A DNA stretch of 8,210 bases from an uncultured Alphaproteobacteria bacterium. GTDB taxonomy: Bacteria > Pseudomonadota > Alphaproteobacteria > Micavibrionales > Micavibrionaceae. The stretch is from NCBI GenBank assembly GCA_937124505.1, contig CAKZKV010000217.1, positions 1-8,210 of the forward strand. Direction: 5' to 3'. This document shows positions 1 through 6,239 of the stretch, piece after piece. Under the pieces are notes generated by a model. It did no database searches. It saw nothing but the letters and a program-made list of their open reading frames with translations, and had not been told where the DNA came from. A program made the position numbers and the translations under genes. Each line of letters begins with the position of its first letter. The stretch's first letter is position 1.

Positions 1-2
1 CT

Positions 3-689
3 TTTGCCTATCTGAAGGGCCGCCCGATGGCTCCGAAAGAGGAATTATGGGATAAGGCCGTGGCCTACTGGTCAACCCTGCGCTCCGATGACGGCGCTGC
101 CTATGACAAGGAAATCGCCTTAAGGGCGGAAGACATCGCGCCGCTGGTCACATGGGGCACAAGCCCACAGGACGTGGTGGCCGTCACCGGCAATGTGCCG
201 ACCCGCGACGATTTTGAAGAAGAGGCCCGCAGATCAGCCTTTGACCGCGCCATGGAGTATATGGGCCTGACACCGGGACAAAAGATTGAAGATATCCAGA
301 TTGACAAGGTCTTTATCGGCTCCTGCACGAACGGGAGGATCGAGGATTTGCGCGAAGTCGCCAAAATTGCCGAAGGCCGTAAAGTCGCGGCCAACGTCAA
401 GCACGTCCTGATCGTGCCTGGCTCCGGCCTGGTAAAACAACAGGCCGAGGAAGAAGGACTCGACAAAATTTTTATTGAGGCCGGATTCGACTGGCGGGAG
501 CCGGGCTGTTCCATGTGTCTGGCAATGAATACCGACAAGCTGGAACCGGGGGAACGCTGCGCTTCCACCTCTAACCGCAACTTTGAAGGGCGACAGGGGC
601 GCGGCGGACGCACGCACCTGATGTCCCCGGCCATGGCCGCAGCCGCCGCCGTGACGGGGCACTTAACGGATGTGCGGACACTCGTATGA
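3..689 (+). CDS. leuC: 3-isopropylmalate dehydratase large subunit, C-terminal half (5' end outside window)
   Basis: LeuC isomerises 2-isopropylmalate to 3-isopropylmalate in leucine biosynthesis, in the cytoplasm, as a heterodimer with LeuD. The frame is open from the left edge and the first residues (FAYLKGRP) are internal LeuC sequence, so the ATG at 27 is not the start. Visible motifs are [16 protein letters not shown], whose Cys codon at 324-326 is the first [4Fe-4S] ligand, and [11 protein letters not shown], whose Cys codons at 507-509 and 516-518 are the other two. The strongly conserved tail [20 protein letters not shown] and [13 protein letters not shown] is intact, so the enzyme looks functional. 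About 228 codons are present, close to half of a typical 466-residue LeuC. The next gene is not leuD; an HD-GYP-like gene with its own promoter-like sequence follows after 100 bp. The identification is essentially certain. Confidence 0.97.
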   Translation, partial: FAYLKGRPMAPKEELWDKAVAYWSTLRSDDGAAYDKEIALRAEDIAPLVTWGTSPQDVVAVTGNVPTRDDFEEEARRSAFDRAMEYMGLTPGQKIEDIQIDKVFIGSCTNGRIEDLREVAKIAEGRKVAANVKHVLIVPGSGLVKQQAEEEGLDKIFIEAGFDWREPGCSMCLAMNTDKLEPGERCASTSNRNFEGRQGRGGRTHLMSPAMAAAAAVTGHLTDVRTLV

Positions 690-697
690 AGCGAAAT

Positions 698-726
698 TTG
701 ACAAATATCTCTATGTCCTTTAGACA
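698..726 (+). promoter_or_regulatory. Possible sigma70-type promoter upstream of the HD-GYP-like gene
   Basis: A perfect TTGACA (698-703) lies 17 bp before TAGACA (721-726), which matches TATAAT at only three of six positions. It sits in the 100-bp AT-rich gap after leuC and could give the downstream gene independent transcription. The -35 is convincing and the -10 is weak. No terminator is visible after leuC, so readthrough is also possible. Confidence 0.35.
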
Positions 727-789
727 GGGATCAGGAATTTAATAAAATCCTTAGAATAATCTTTATGGATTAAAAATAGAGGCTCACTT

Positions 790-1452
790 ATGCTTATGCG
801 CACCAACTTACCGGATCCGGCCTCCTATGATATTAGTCAAATTGAAGACTGGGTTCCCTTTCAATCCAGACTGGAAGACCGCATCGCCCATTATGACGGC
901 GAGCTGGGCGCCAAGAGGGCCGCCCACCATATGCGGGTCGCGGCGGACGGCCTTGGTTTCCTGATGCATATCGGCTATCCGATGGAGGCCTGCCTGAACA
1001 TCAAATCGGCATTGCTGATTCATGATCTCGGCAAAACACACGAGGCGTATGATCCTGACATCTGGAGGTTGCCCAACCGCCCGACAGAAGAACAACGCAT
1101 TGAAAAGCGCCTGCATACACGGCGTGGTGTAGAAATTTTTAATAAAGCCGTAGCAGGCACGTCTTTTGAAAATCACCTCCACGCCGATCTGTGCCGGGCT
1201 ATTATTCTCTATCACCATGAATGCCTGAACGGTTCCCTGTATGAAAACTTTACCGATCTGCCGATCTGGCTACAGGTGGTCAGCATCGTCGATACCTATG
1301 ACGGCGACCGCGTACGCCGCCCACACCACGAACGCCGCCGCAGTCCGCAGGAAACAATCGCCCGAATGATGGCGGAGGGCGATGACGGGGAGAAATATGA
1401 AGGTGCCTTCGACCACGACCTCATGGAACAATTTGCTGAATACAAATTGTAA
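790..1452 (+). CDS. HD-GYP-like metal-dependent phosphohydrolase with degenerate GYP motif
   Basis: This 220-aa protein consists almost entirely of an HD-type phosphohydrolase domain. Metal-binding motifs appear in HD-GYP order: H46/H47, HDLGK with H78 and D79, H109 in HTRRG, H142/H143 in YHHE, and D168 in SIVDTYDGD, followed by a RRPHHERR stretch that resembles the R-P-x segment of HD-GYP proteins. HD-GYP enzymes hydrolyse cyclic di-GMP or related cyclic dinucleotides. Here the DGxGYP loop reads NGSLYE (147-152), so the Gly-Tyr-Pro triplet itself is not conserved and the substrate is open. No receiver, PAS or membrane segment is visible, so the protein should be cytosolic. The start is supported by AGAGG at 778-782, 7 nt before the ATG; a second ATG lies two codons in. 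An intrinsic terminator follows at 1524-1553. The superfamily call is firm and the c-di-GMP role is inferred. Confidence 0.8.
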   Translation: MLMRTNLPDPASYDISQIEDWVPFQSRLEDRIAHYDGELGAKRAAHHMRVAADGLGFLMHIGYPMEACLNIKSALLIHDLGKTHEAYDPDIWRLPNRPTEEQRIEKRLHTRRGVEIFNKAVAGTSFENHLHADLCRAIILYHHECLNGSLYENFTDLPIWLQVVSIVDTYDGDRVRRPHHERRRSPQETIARMMAEGDDGEKYEGAFDHDLMEQFAEYKL

Positions 1453-1465
1453 CACTCATAAAAAT

Positions 1466-1492
1466 TTGACAATCATCGTTATTTGATATAAT
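1466..1492 (+). promoter_or_regulatory. Consensus-like sigma70 promoter followed closely by a terminator
   Basis: TTGACA (1466-1471) and TATAAT (1487-1492) both match the sigma70 consensus perfectly. The spacer is 15 bp, shorter than the optimal 17, which should weaken it. Transcription would begin near 1499 and meet the hairpin at 1524-1553 about 50 nt later, so it may drive an attenuated leader for the next gene or a very short RNA. Confidence 0.5.
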
Positions 1493-1523
1493 TTAAGAAC
1501 ATAAATAGAACAAATGCATCTTG

Positions 1524-1553
1524 AACCGCCCCTTTCCCGGGACGGTTTTTTTT
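1524..1553 (+). terminator. Intrinsic terminator (GC-rich hairpin plus T8)
   Basis: AACCGCCCC (1524-1532) pairs with GGGACGGTT (1539-1547), with one C-A mismatch and a 6-nt loop, followed by an eight-T run at 1546-1553. It probably ends transcription of the HD-GYP-like gene. It also lies between the consensus promoter at 1466-1492 and the next gene, so it could act as an attenuator. Confidence 0.85.
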
Positions 1554-1581
1554 ATGCCTTCAATATTAGGAGTTTCCCACC

Positions 1582-3348
1582 ATGCTAAAACTTGGACTAG
1601 GACTGGGCGCAGCGAAAGCCGCACGCCCCAAATTTGATATTACATCTGACCTGCAAGTGCATTGGCGCTTTCAGGAAGCAGACGGATCAACCACACTGGA
1701 CGAAACCGCTTACAACAATGATGCCACACTTTACAATATGGACGCCTCCAACCGCCTGGCACATGGCGAGAACAGCATCGCCCTGTCATGTAACGGCACG
1801 AATGAATATGTACAGAGTGGTTCGTTCAACTCAAACGCCGCACAGGCGACCTGGGCGTACTGGCTTTATCTGCCAGACGTTTCCCAGACATCTTATGCCA
1901 GAACATTCACAACCAGTAACCAGATTGATCAGCCAAGTGCCGGTATATCGCATGAAATCAACCCCGGCGGGGCTGGAAACAACAAGTTAGCTTTTGTCCA
2001 TTGGGCAAATAGCCCAACATTGATAGGTACAGTGACAGTTCCTCTGAATGCATGGTTTTACGTCACGCATGTCGCAGAGGGCAATGGTGCTACCATCTAC
2101 ATAAACGGCGTACAGATGGCCTCTGGTGCAGGTAGCAGGTCTATCAGTAATCGTCCCATCACAATTGGTGCAGGTGATGGAAAATATGGAAAGATGCGGG
2201 TTGATGATGTACGTGTTTACGCCCGCGCCCTCAGCGCCGATGACGTTGCTGCACTTTACGCCATAGAAGCAGCCGCCATTAATAACGAGTCTGTTACTTC
2301 AATACCCTATTTTGAGGCCGCTTTGGCAAATGTAATTGCGGATACAGGATCGGCAAGAGTTTTGTGTGTTGGTGACAGCTTGACTTTCGGAACATATTCA
2401 ACGGGAAGTAATAACGATCCAAACCAGAAACAATTCTCATATCCGGCACACCTGAAAGATTTATTTCTCGCAAACGGTATTCAGGCCACAGAAGAGAACT
2501 TTATCGGATGGGGCGGAGGTCATGAATATAATATTGCCCATGATGAGAGGCTTTCATATACAGGAACACCCAGCAGGTCAGTAGACTGGACAATAGGCGG
2601 CGGGGCTATACAGCTTGTAAGTGGTGAAAGTATCACCTTCAGTCCGAATGAGGCTGTAGATACCTTCAAAATTTACGCGATTGGCTATAACGGCGCCGCG
2701 TCGATTGCCATCAGTATTGATGGAAGCCTGGTACAAACGTCAAGTCTCTCAACTGGATCAGATCAACTTGTTACACCGATTGTTATTGATGCCGGAACTC
2801 TCGACTCTCATTATATAACTCTGGCGCACTCTGGAACGGGCAATGCGTTTATATATGGGGTCGAAGCCTATGACAGCTCAAAAAATCAAATAACAATTTT
2901 CAACACAGGTTCGCCTGCCTCAAAAGCGACAGATTGGGATGCGACAGGAAAGCCCTGGTCGCCTATAAATTCTTGGGATTACTATGATCCTGACCTTATT
3001 TTGATTTGTCTTGGTGCAAATGAATGGATATCCGGGGACAGCACCGCAACTTATCAGGCCGCGCTGGAGGATATAATTGATGGTATTTTGGCCTATGGCG
3101 ACATTGACGTAGCGCTTGTCATCCCGCCCCCGTCTAATGAGACGACCTACAGCAATCAGGCGGCTTATAGAACAGTTCTTCAAAACCTGGCGGTGAGTTA
3201 TGATATCCCACTAATTGATATTTACACGGCATTTGGCGGTCAGGCCGCCGCAGATGCTTTAGGGTATTACGTGGGGGATGACGTGCACCTGACCAGTACG
3301 GGGTATCAAGCCATGGCCGCAGAGGTTTATGATGTCATCAAGCCTTAA
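1582..3348 (+). CDS. LamG-like domain plus SGNH/GDSL hydrolase with a nested beta-rich insert
   Basis: The 588-aa protein has a LamG/concanavalin-like jelly-roll at about 22-228, with typical strands WAYWLYLP, NAWFYVTHVAEG, ATIYINGVQ and the closing MRVDDVRVYARALSADDVAALY. An SGNH hydrolase domain follows from about 250 to the end: block I is VLCVGDSLTFG with nucleophile S266, block III is LGANEW with oxyanion N480, and block V is DDVHLTSTGY with D566 and H569. Between blocks I and III, residues about 330-430 look like an inserted beta-sandwich. The family cleaves esters, often acetyl groups on glycans, and LamG may bind the carbohydrate; the substrate is unknown. The N-terminus MLKLGLGLGAAKAARPK is not a typical Sec signal. 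AGGAG at 1568-1572, 9 nt before the ATG, supports the start. The gene is visibly AT-richer than leuC and cysS and resembles phage tail or surface-glycan modules, so it may have been acquired. Catalytic fold confident; biological role inferred. Confidence 0.85.
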   Translation: MLKLGLGLGAAKAARPKFDITSDLQVHWRFQEADGSTTLDETAYNNDATLYNMDASNRLAHGENSIALSCNGTNEYVQSGSFNSNAAQATWAYWLYLPDVSQTSYARTFTTSNQIDQPSAGISHEINPGGAGNNKLAFVHWANSPTLIGTVTVPLNAWFYVTHVAEGNGATIYINGVQMASGAGSRSISNRPITIGAGDGKYGKMRVDDVRVYARALSADDVAALYAIEAAAINNESVTSIPYFEAALANVIADTGSARVLCVGDSLTFGTYSTGSNNDPNQKQFSYPAHLKDLFLANGIQATEENFIGWGGGHEYNIAHDERLSYTGTPSRSVDWTIGGGAIQLVSGESITFSPNEAVDTFKIYAIGYNGAASIAISIDGSLVQTSSLSTGSDQLVTPIVIDAGTLDSHYITLAHSGTGNAFIYGVEAYDSSKNQITIFNTGSPASKATDWDATGKPWSPINSWDYYDPDLILICLGANEWISGDSTATYQAALEDIIDGILAYGDIDVALVIPPPSNETTYSNQAAYRTVLQNLAVSYDIPLIDIYTAFGGQAAADALGYYVGDDVHLTSTGYQAMAAEVYDVIKP

Positions 3349-3357
3349 TGAAAACAC

Positions 3358-3379
3358 AAGAGAGAGTTTTCTCTTTCTT
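3358..3379 (+). other. Perfect-loop hairpin between the SGNH gene and cysS
   Basis: AAGAGAGAG (3358-3366) pairs with CTCTTTCTT (3371-3379) through nine pairs including one G-T wobble, with a TTTT loop. It begins 9 nt after the SGNH stop. No T-tract follows beyond the stem itself, so it could be a weak terminator or an mRNA-protecting hairpin in front of cysS. Confidence 0.45.
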
Positions 3380-3408
3380 CCGGACAGAAGATTTGATAAA
3401 GCCAATAG

Positions 3409-4773
3409 ATGGCTGACCTGAAACTCTATAATTCCCTGACCCGTCAAAAAGAGGTCTTTGAACCTCTTGAGCCCTCGCATGTGCGCGTTTATGCCTGCGG
3501 CCCAACGGTCTATAACTACGCCCATATCGGCAATGCGCGTATGGCGGTCGTCTTTGACCTGCTGGTGCGCGTCCTCAGGCATATCTATCCAAAGGTCACC
3601 TATGTGTCCAACATCACGGACATTGAGGACAAGATTATAGATGCCGCCCGACAGGCCGGGGTGCCGATTGAGCAGATCACCCAAAAATATGCGGATATTT
3701 ACAATCGCGACATGGCGGCCCTGAACGTCCTGCCGCCCGACGTACAACCCCTCGCCACAGGTCACATACAGGAAATGCAGGATTTGATTGCGTCCCTGAT
3801 TGAAAGAGGTCTGGCCTATGCGAAGGACGGGCATGTCCTGTTTCATGTTCCAGCTTATGACGCCTATGGCCGCCTGTCCGGGCGCAGCCGTGACGAGCAG
3901 ATTGCCGGAGCGCGCGTGGAAGTCGCCCCTTACAAGAAAGACCCGGCGGATTTCGTTCTCTGGAAACCCTCCACAGGCGACCAGCCCGGCTGGGACAGCC
4001 CGTGGGGCTATGGCCGTCCGGGATGGCACATCGAATGCTCGGCCATGGCGGAAAAACATCTGGGTTTGCCCTTTGATATCCATGGCGGCGGCGCAGATTT
4101 GAAGTTTCCCCACCATGAAAACGAAATCGCCCAGAGCTGCGGCGCGCATGATCTGCCGCCGGAAGACTTTGCCAAATACTGGGTTCATAACGGCTTTGTC
4201 ATGGTGGACGGCCAGAAAATGTCCAAATCCCTTGGCAATGTCAAACTGGTGCATGATCTGGTTCAGGACGTTCACCCGGAAATCATCCGCCTGACCCTAC
4301 TCAGTTCACATTACCGCCAGCCGCTGGACTGGACGGAAAGCTGCATCCACCAGAATAAAAAGCTTCTGGACAAGTTATACAGGTTTTTACAGGAAAATAA
4401 TCCTGAAAATTTCAAGGGAAAAATTCCTGAAACCGTCCTTGACGCACTGTGCGACGATCTGAACACCCCGGCCCTGATCGCGTCATTGAACCAGGTTATC
4501 AAGAGGGAGGACGAGGCCGGACAAATCGCCGCAGACCTGAAGGCCATTGGCGACCTGACAGGATTGTTACAGGAAAATCCGGATGACTGGTTCGCCGCAG
4601 ACACGGATCACGGGCCTCTTGATGAAGCGAAAATCAATGCATTAATTCAGGAACGAACAGACGCACGTACGCAGAAAAACTTTGCCCGCGCCGATGCAAT
4701 CCGGGACGAACTGAACGCCATGGGCATTGAAATCGAAGACTCCCCGGACGGCGTCAAATGGCGCAAAGTATAG
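3409..4773 (+). CDS. cysS: Cysteine--tRNA ligase
   Basis: This cytoplasmic class I aminoacyl-tRNA synthetase charges tRNA-Cys with cysteine using ATP. The 454-aa length is normal for the family. The HIGH-type motif is HIGN (39-42) inside CGPTVYNYAHIGNAR, and the KMSKS loop is KMSKSLGN (270-277). The zinc ligands that select cysteine are in place: C30, C210 in WHIECSAM, and H235 and E239 in FPHHENEIAQS. The C-terminal anticodon-binding part includes DDLNTPAL and FARADAIRDEL and ends in WRKV, as in other bacterial CysS. The start is placed at the ATG that begins MADLKLYNSL because this is the normal family N-terminus; the Shine-Dalgarno is poor. The gene converges with the pilin-like gene, and no clear intrinsic terminator follows. 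All key residues are present, so it should be functional. Confidence 0.98.
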   Translation: MADLKLYNSLTRQKEVFEPLEPSHVRVYACGPTVYNYAHIGNARMAVVFDLLVRVLRHIYPKVTYVSNITDIEDKIIDAARQAGVPIEQITQKYADIYNRDMAALNVLPPDVQPLATGHIQEMQDLIASLIERGLAYAKDGHVLFHVPAYDAYGRLSGRSRDEQIAGARVEVAPYKKDPADFVLWKPSTGDQPGWDSPWGYGRPGWHIECSAMAEKHLGLPFDIHGGGADLKFPHHENEIAQSCGAHDLPPEDFAKYWVHNGFVMVDGQKMSKSLGNVKLVHDLVQDVHPEIIRLTLLSSHYRQPLDWTESCIHQNKKLLDKLYRFLQENNPENFKGKIPETVLDALCDDLNTPALIASLNQVIKREDEAGQIAADLKAIGDLTGLLQENPDDWFAADTDHGPLDEAKINALIQERTDARTQKNFARADAIRDELNAMGIEIEDSPDGVKWRKV

Positions 4774-4785
4774 TTCCCAAGTACC

Positions 4786-5454
4786 TTACCGCCCCATCAG
4801 CACCTTGTAGTATCTGTAAACCGCCGTGTCACCTGTCCCGGAATTCGTCCGGCAGGCCGCGCCTTTTCCCAGTCACTCTGCATTTTCCGTGCGCTGGTTC
4901 GCAAAAGCCGTGGAGGCAAGAACATAATCCCCGTCAAATTTAACGCCTGCATCAAGGGTATCGGTTGGTGGCCCGTCAATGCCATTATTGGGAATGCCCA
5001 GCAGCTCATTAATCGCTTCGCAGGTATTTTTCGTGGTTTGCAAATCAAGGATCAAATCTGTGTCATCTGATTTGATGTGCGTGATCACGTAATTGCCTGT
5101 GATAATCATATTATCATAGGGCTGATATCGCATCCCACCGCCATTCAGACTGAAAACATGACAGCTTTCATCCGAAGGCGCAAAAGCATTCTCATAGCCA
5201 CCGGCTGTATGATTTTCAAAGCTGATTTGTGTTTGACTGCACCCATTCAGGCGTAACCTTGAAATGGCCGTTGCCATATCCGACCCGTATTCCATGATTT
5301 CCGTGGCACGCACACGCGCCTGTTCATCGTCAATACTGTCACCGCCGCCTTTATTCGTCTCCGTAATCGCCATGGTCAGCGCGGCAAACAATGCCACCCC
5401 GATCAGGATGAAAAAAATGACATTACCGCTTTCCGATGCTTTCTTAGGAGACAT
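4786..5454 (-). pseudogene. Pilin-like single-pass membrane protein; frame interrupted by TGA at 4873-4875
   Basis: The certain coding part is 193 codons, from the ATG at 5454 to a TGA at 4873-4875. A short charged start (MSPKKASESG) precedes one hydrophobic helix (NVIFFILIGVALFAALTMAI, 11-30), then a polar extracytoplasmic region. This resembles type IV pilin or pseudopilin N-termini, though the usual Glu five residues after the Gly is absent. After the TGA the same frame stays open for 28 codons with normal codon use, ending YRYYKVLMGR and a TAA at 4786-4788, only 12 nt from the cysS stop. The tail adds a cysteine (codon 201) to C72, C98 and C145, giving an even number. The likeliest reading is a TGG to TGA change, by mutation or sequencing error; alternatively the 193-aa form is the real protein. 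Its start is 14 nt after the stop of the upstream gene, so the two are probably co-transcribed. I do not recognise the exact family. Confidence 0.6.
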
Positions 5455-5468
5455 TGTGATACTTTCAG

Positions 5469-5873
5469 TTATGAGAGATAGTTTTTAAACTCTTTCAGGC
5501 AGGATTTGGGGATGTAAACCGGCAGGGCCCGATAGCCCTCGGCAACCAGAGTCAGAAAGATCGCTCGTCCGGCGCCAATCTCGATATGGTCGGTCAGGCC
5601 AAGGCCAAGCACGGCATATTCCAGCGGCTCTCTGTTTTTTAATCTTTTCAGAACGTCCAGCCGCTTCTTTTGCTCCCGGTCCATCATGTCATCAATCTTC
5701 AAAATTTTTCCGTCCCCGTCCAGCCATTCATGGGCAAAGAGGGAATATTTCCAGCTTTTCAAAACCTTTTCACTCGAGACTTCCTGCAATACAAAGCTGT
5801 CCTGACGCCCCCTGATCGAAGGGCCATCGTGCCAGCAAACGGCGTCATTTGCATTCGGTTGAACTTTATTCAT
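5469..5873 (-). CDS. Conserved-looking hypothetical protein, weak resemblance to a ParB-type nuclease box
   Basis: I do not recognise this 134-aa protein. It has no signal peptide or membrane helix. A charged middle (DDMMDREQKKRLDVLKRLKN) is followed by EYAVLGLGLTDHIEIGAGRAIFLTLVAEG and LPVYIPKS. The order 'glycine-arginine-helix-small residue-proline-hydrophobic' recalls the GxxR...P-V box of ParB/Srx-like domains, but this is only a pattern impression. The start is set at the ATG at 5873, giving MNKVQPNANDAV; a GTG at 5909 would add 12 residues but has no Shine-Dalgarno. AGG lies 8 nt before the ATG. The gene is first of a two-gene operon with the pilin-like gene and divergent from the zf-CHCC gene. 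Its linkage to the membrane protein is positional only. Confidence 0.7.
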   Translation of the reverse strand: MNKVQPNANDAVCWHDGPSIRGRQDSFVLQEVSSEKVLKSWKYSLFAHEWLDGDGKILKIDDMMDREQKKRLDVLKRLKNREPLEYAVLGLGLTDHIEIGAGRAIFLTLVAEGYRALPVYIPKSCLKEFKNYLS

Positions 5874-5895
5874 ATGTTTTGCCTGACATAAGCAT
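5866..5895 (-). other. Possible upstream mini-ORF overlapping the start of the 134-aa gene
   Basis: A nine-codon frame (MLMSGKTYE) or its seven-codon inner version starting at 5889 is preceded by AAGAAGG, a better Shine-Dalgarno than that of the main gene. Its TAA (5866-5868) lies just inside the main gene, so the two overlap. It could couple translation, but so short a frame may be chance. Confidence 0.2.
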
Positions 5896-5922
5896 TGACC
5901 TTCTTCCACAATAAATTAAAAT
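5895..5922 (+). promoter_or_regulatory. Probable promoter of the zf-CHCC gene
   Basis: TTGACC (5895-5900) and TAAAAT (5917-5922) are separated by 16 bp, and each matches the sigma70 consensus at five of six positions. The predicted start of transcription is near 5929, about 26 nt before the ATG. The element lies in the 81-bp divergent gap, so it overlaps the region that must also serve the - strand operon. Confidence 0.5.
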
Positions 5923-5954
5923 TCACAAAAAAAGATTAATCAGGACTTAAAAAC

Positions 5955-6128
5955 ATGCCGACTCCAGACCCTGACTCACCGGAAATCATCAAAGTCCCCT
6001 CTGACGCGGATCAGGTTGCCTGTGACGGCGGCGGTGGCGCATTGGGACATCCCATCGTCTGGTATTCTTTCGGCAAGTCGAACACTGTCGAGTGCGGCTA
6101 TTGCGACCGCGTCTTCGTGAAAAAATAA
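5955..6128 (+). CDS. Small zinc-finger protein of the zf-CHCC family (NDUFS6-like)
   Basis: This 57-aa protein is easily missed because of its size. It carries the zf-CHCC signature in order: C23 in VACDGGGGALGHP, H32, then C47 and C50 in VECGYCDRVFV. These four residues form one zinc site. Alphaproteobacterial members are relatives of the mitochondrial complex I accessory subunit NDUFS6, so association with NADH:quinone oxidoreductase is plausible, but that role is inferred from the family. The N-terminus is short and Pro/Asp-rich (MPTPDPDSPE) with no targeting signal. AGGA at 5942-5945, 9 nt before the ATG, fixes the start, and a good promoter lies upstream. It is divergent from the 134-aa gene and is followed by the promoter of hsp20, so it seems to be a monocistronic unit. 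Confidence 0.9.
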   Translation: MPTPDPDSPEIIKVPSDADQVACDGGGGALGHPIVWYSFGKSNTVECGYCDRVFVKK

Positions 6129-6140
6129 CATCCCGATAAT

Positions 6141-6168
6141 TTGCCTCAGAGCAAAAAAATGCTATAAT
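6141..6168 (+). promoter_or_regulatory. sigma70-type promoter of the hsp20 operon
   Basis: TATAAT (6163-6168) is a perfect -10 and TTGCCT (6141-6146) matches the -35 at four of six positions, with a 16-bp spacer. Transcription should begin near 6174-6176, giving a leader of about 62 nt. No sigma32-type or CIRCE element is visible, which fits heat control at the RNA level. Confidence 0.6.
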
Positions 6169-6173
6169 TATTC

Positions 6174-6239
6174 ATACTGGTGCTGCATAGGCGGGCCGGT
6201 ATGAATATTAACTTGCTTAACATAAGGAGTTACCATATG
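6174..6239 (+). ncRNA. ROSE-type RNA thermometer in the hsp20 5' leader
   Basis: The leader folds into two hairpins. The first pairs ATACTGG (6174-6180) with CCGGTAT (6196-6202). The second pairs AACTTGCTT (6210-6218) with AAGGAGTT (6224-6231) over a 5-nt loop; G6215 is bulged and T6214 forms a wobble with G6227. This buries the Shine-Dalgarno AAGGAG completely. The UUGCU strand with a bulged G opposite AGGA is the hallmark of ROSE elements, which melt at heat-shock temperature and permit translation of small heat-shock genes. The position directly before an Hsp20 ATG is exactly as expected. The element is shorter than most described ROSE leaders. Folding was done by hand. Confidence 0.8.

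Noticed and set aside
3259..4275. 338-codon open frame on the - strand opposite cysS
   Set aside because: It lies antisense to an unmistakable, intact cysS; the product shows no recognisable domain and is a shadow of a gene with biased codon use.
4832..4856. Hairpin CCTG..CCGGA/TCCGG..CAGG as terminator of cysS
   Set aside because: No T-tract follows directly; it coincides with the coding-like tail of the pilin-like gene. It remains a weak alternative only.
4797..5048. Alternative - strand frame within the pilin-like gene, as evidence of a frameshift
   Set aside because: The same frame as the gene itself continues plausibly after the TGA, so a substitution explains the interruption better than a shift into this Arg/Pro-rich frame.
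6180..6236. Upstream in-frame ATG at 6180 as the hsp20 start
   Set aside because: It would translate the leader hairpins, lacks a good Shine-Dalgarno, and adds residues not typical of Hsp20; the ATG at 6237 has AAGGAG at ideal spacing.
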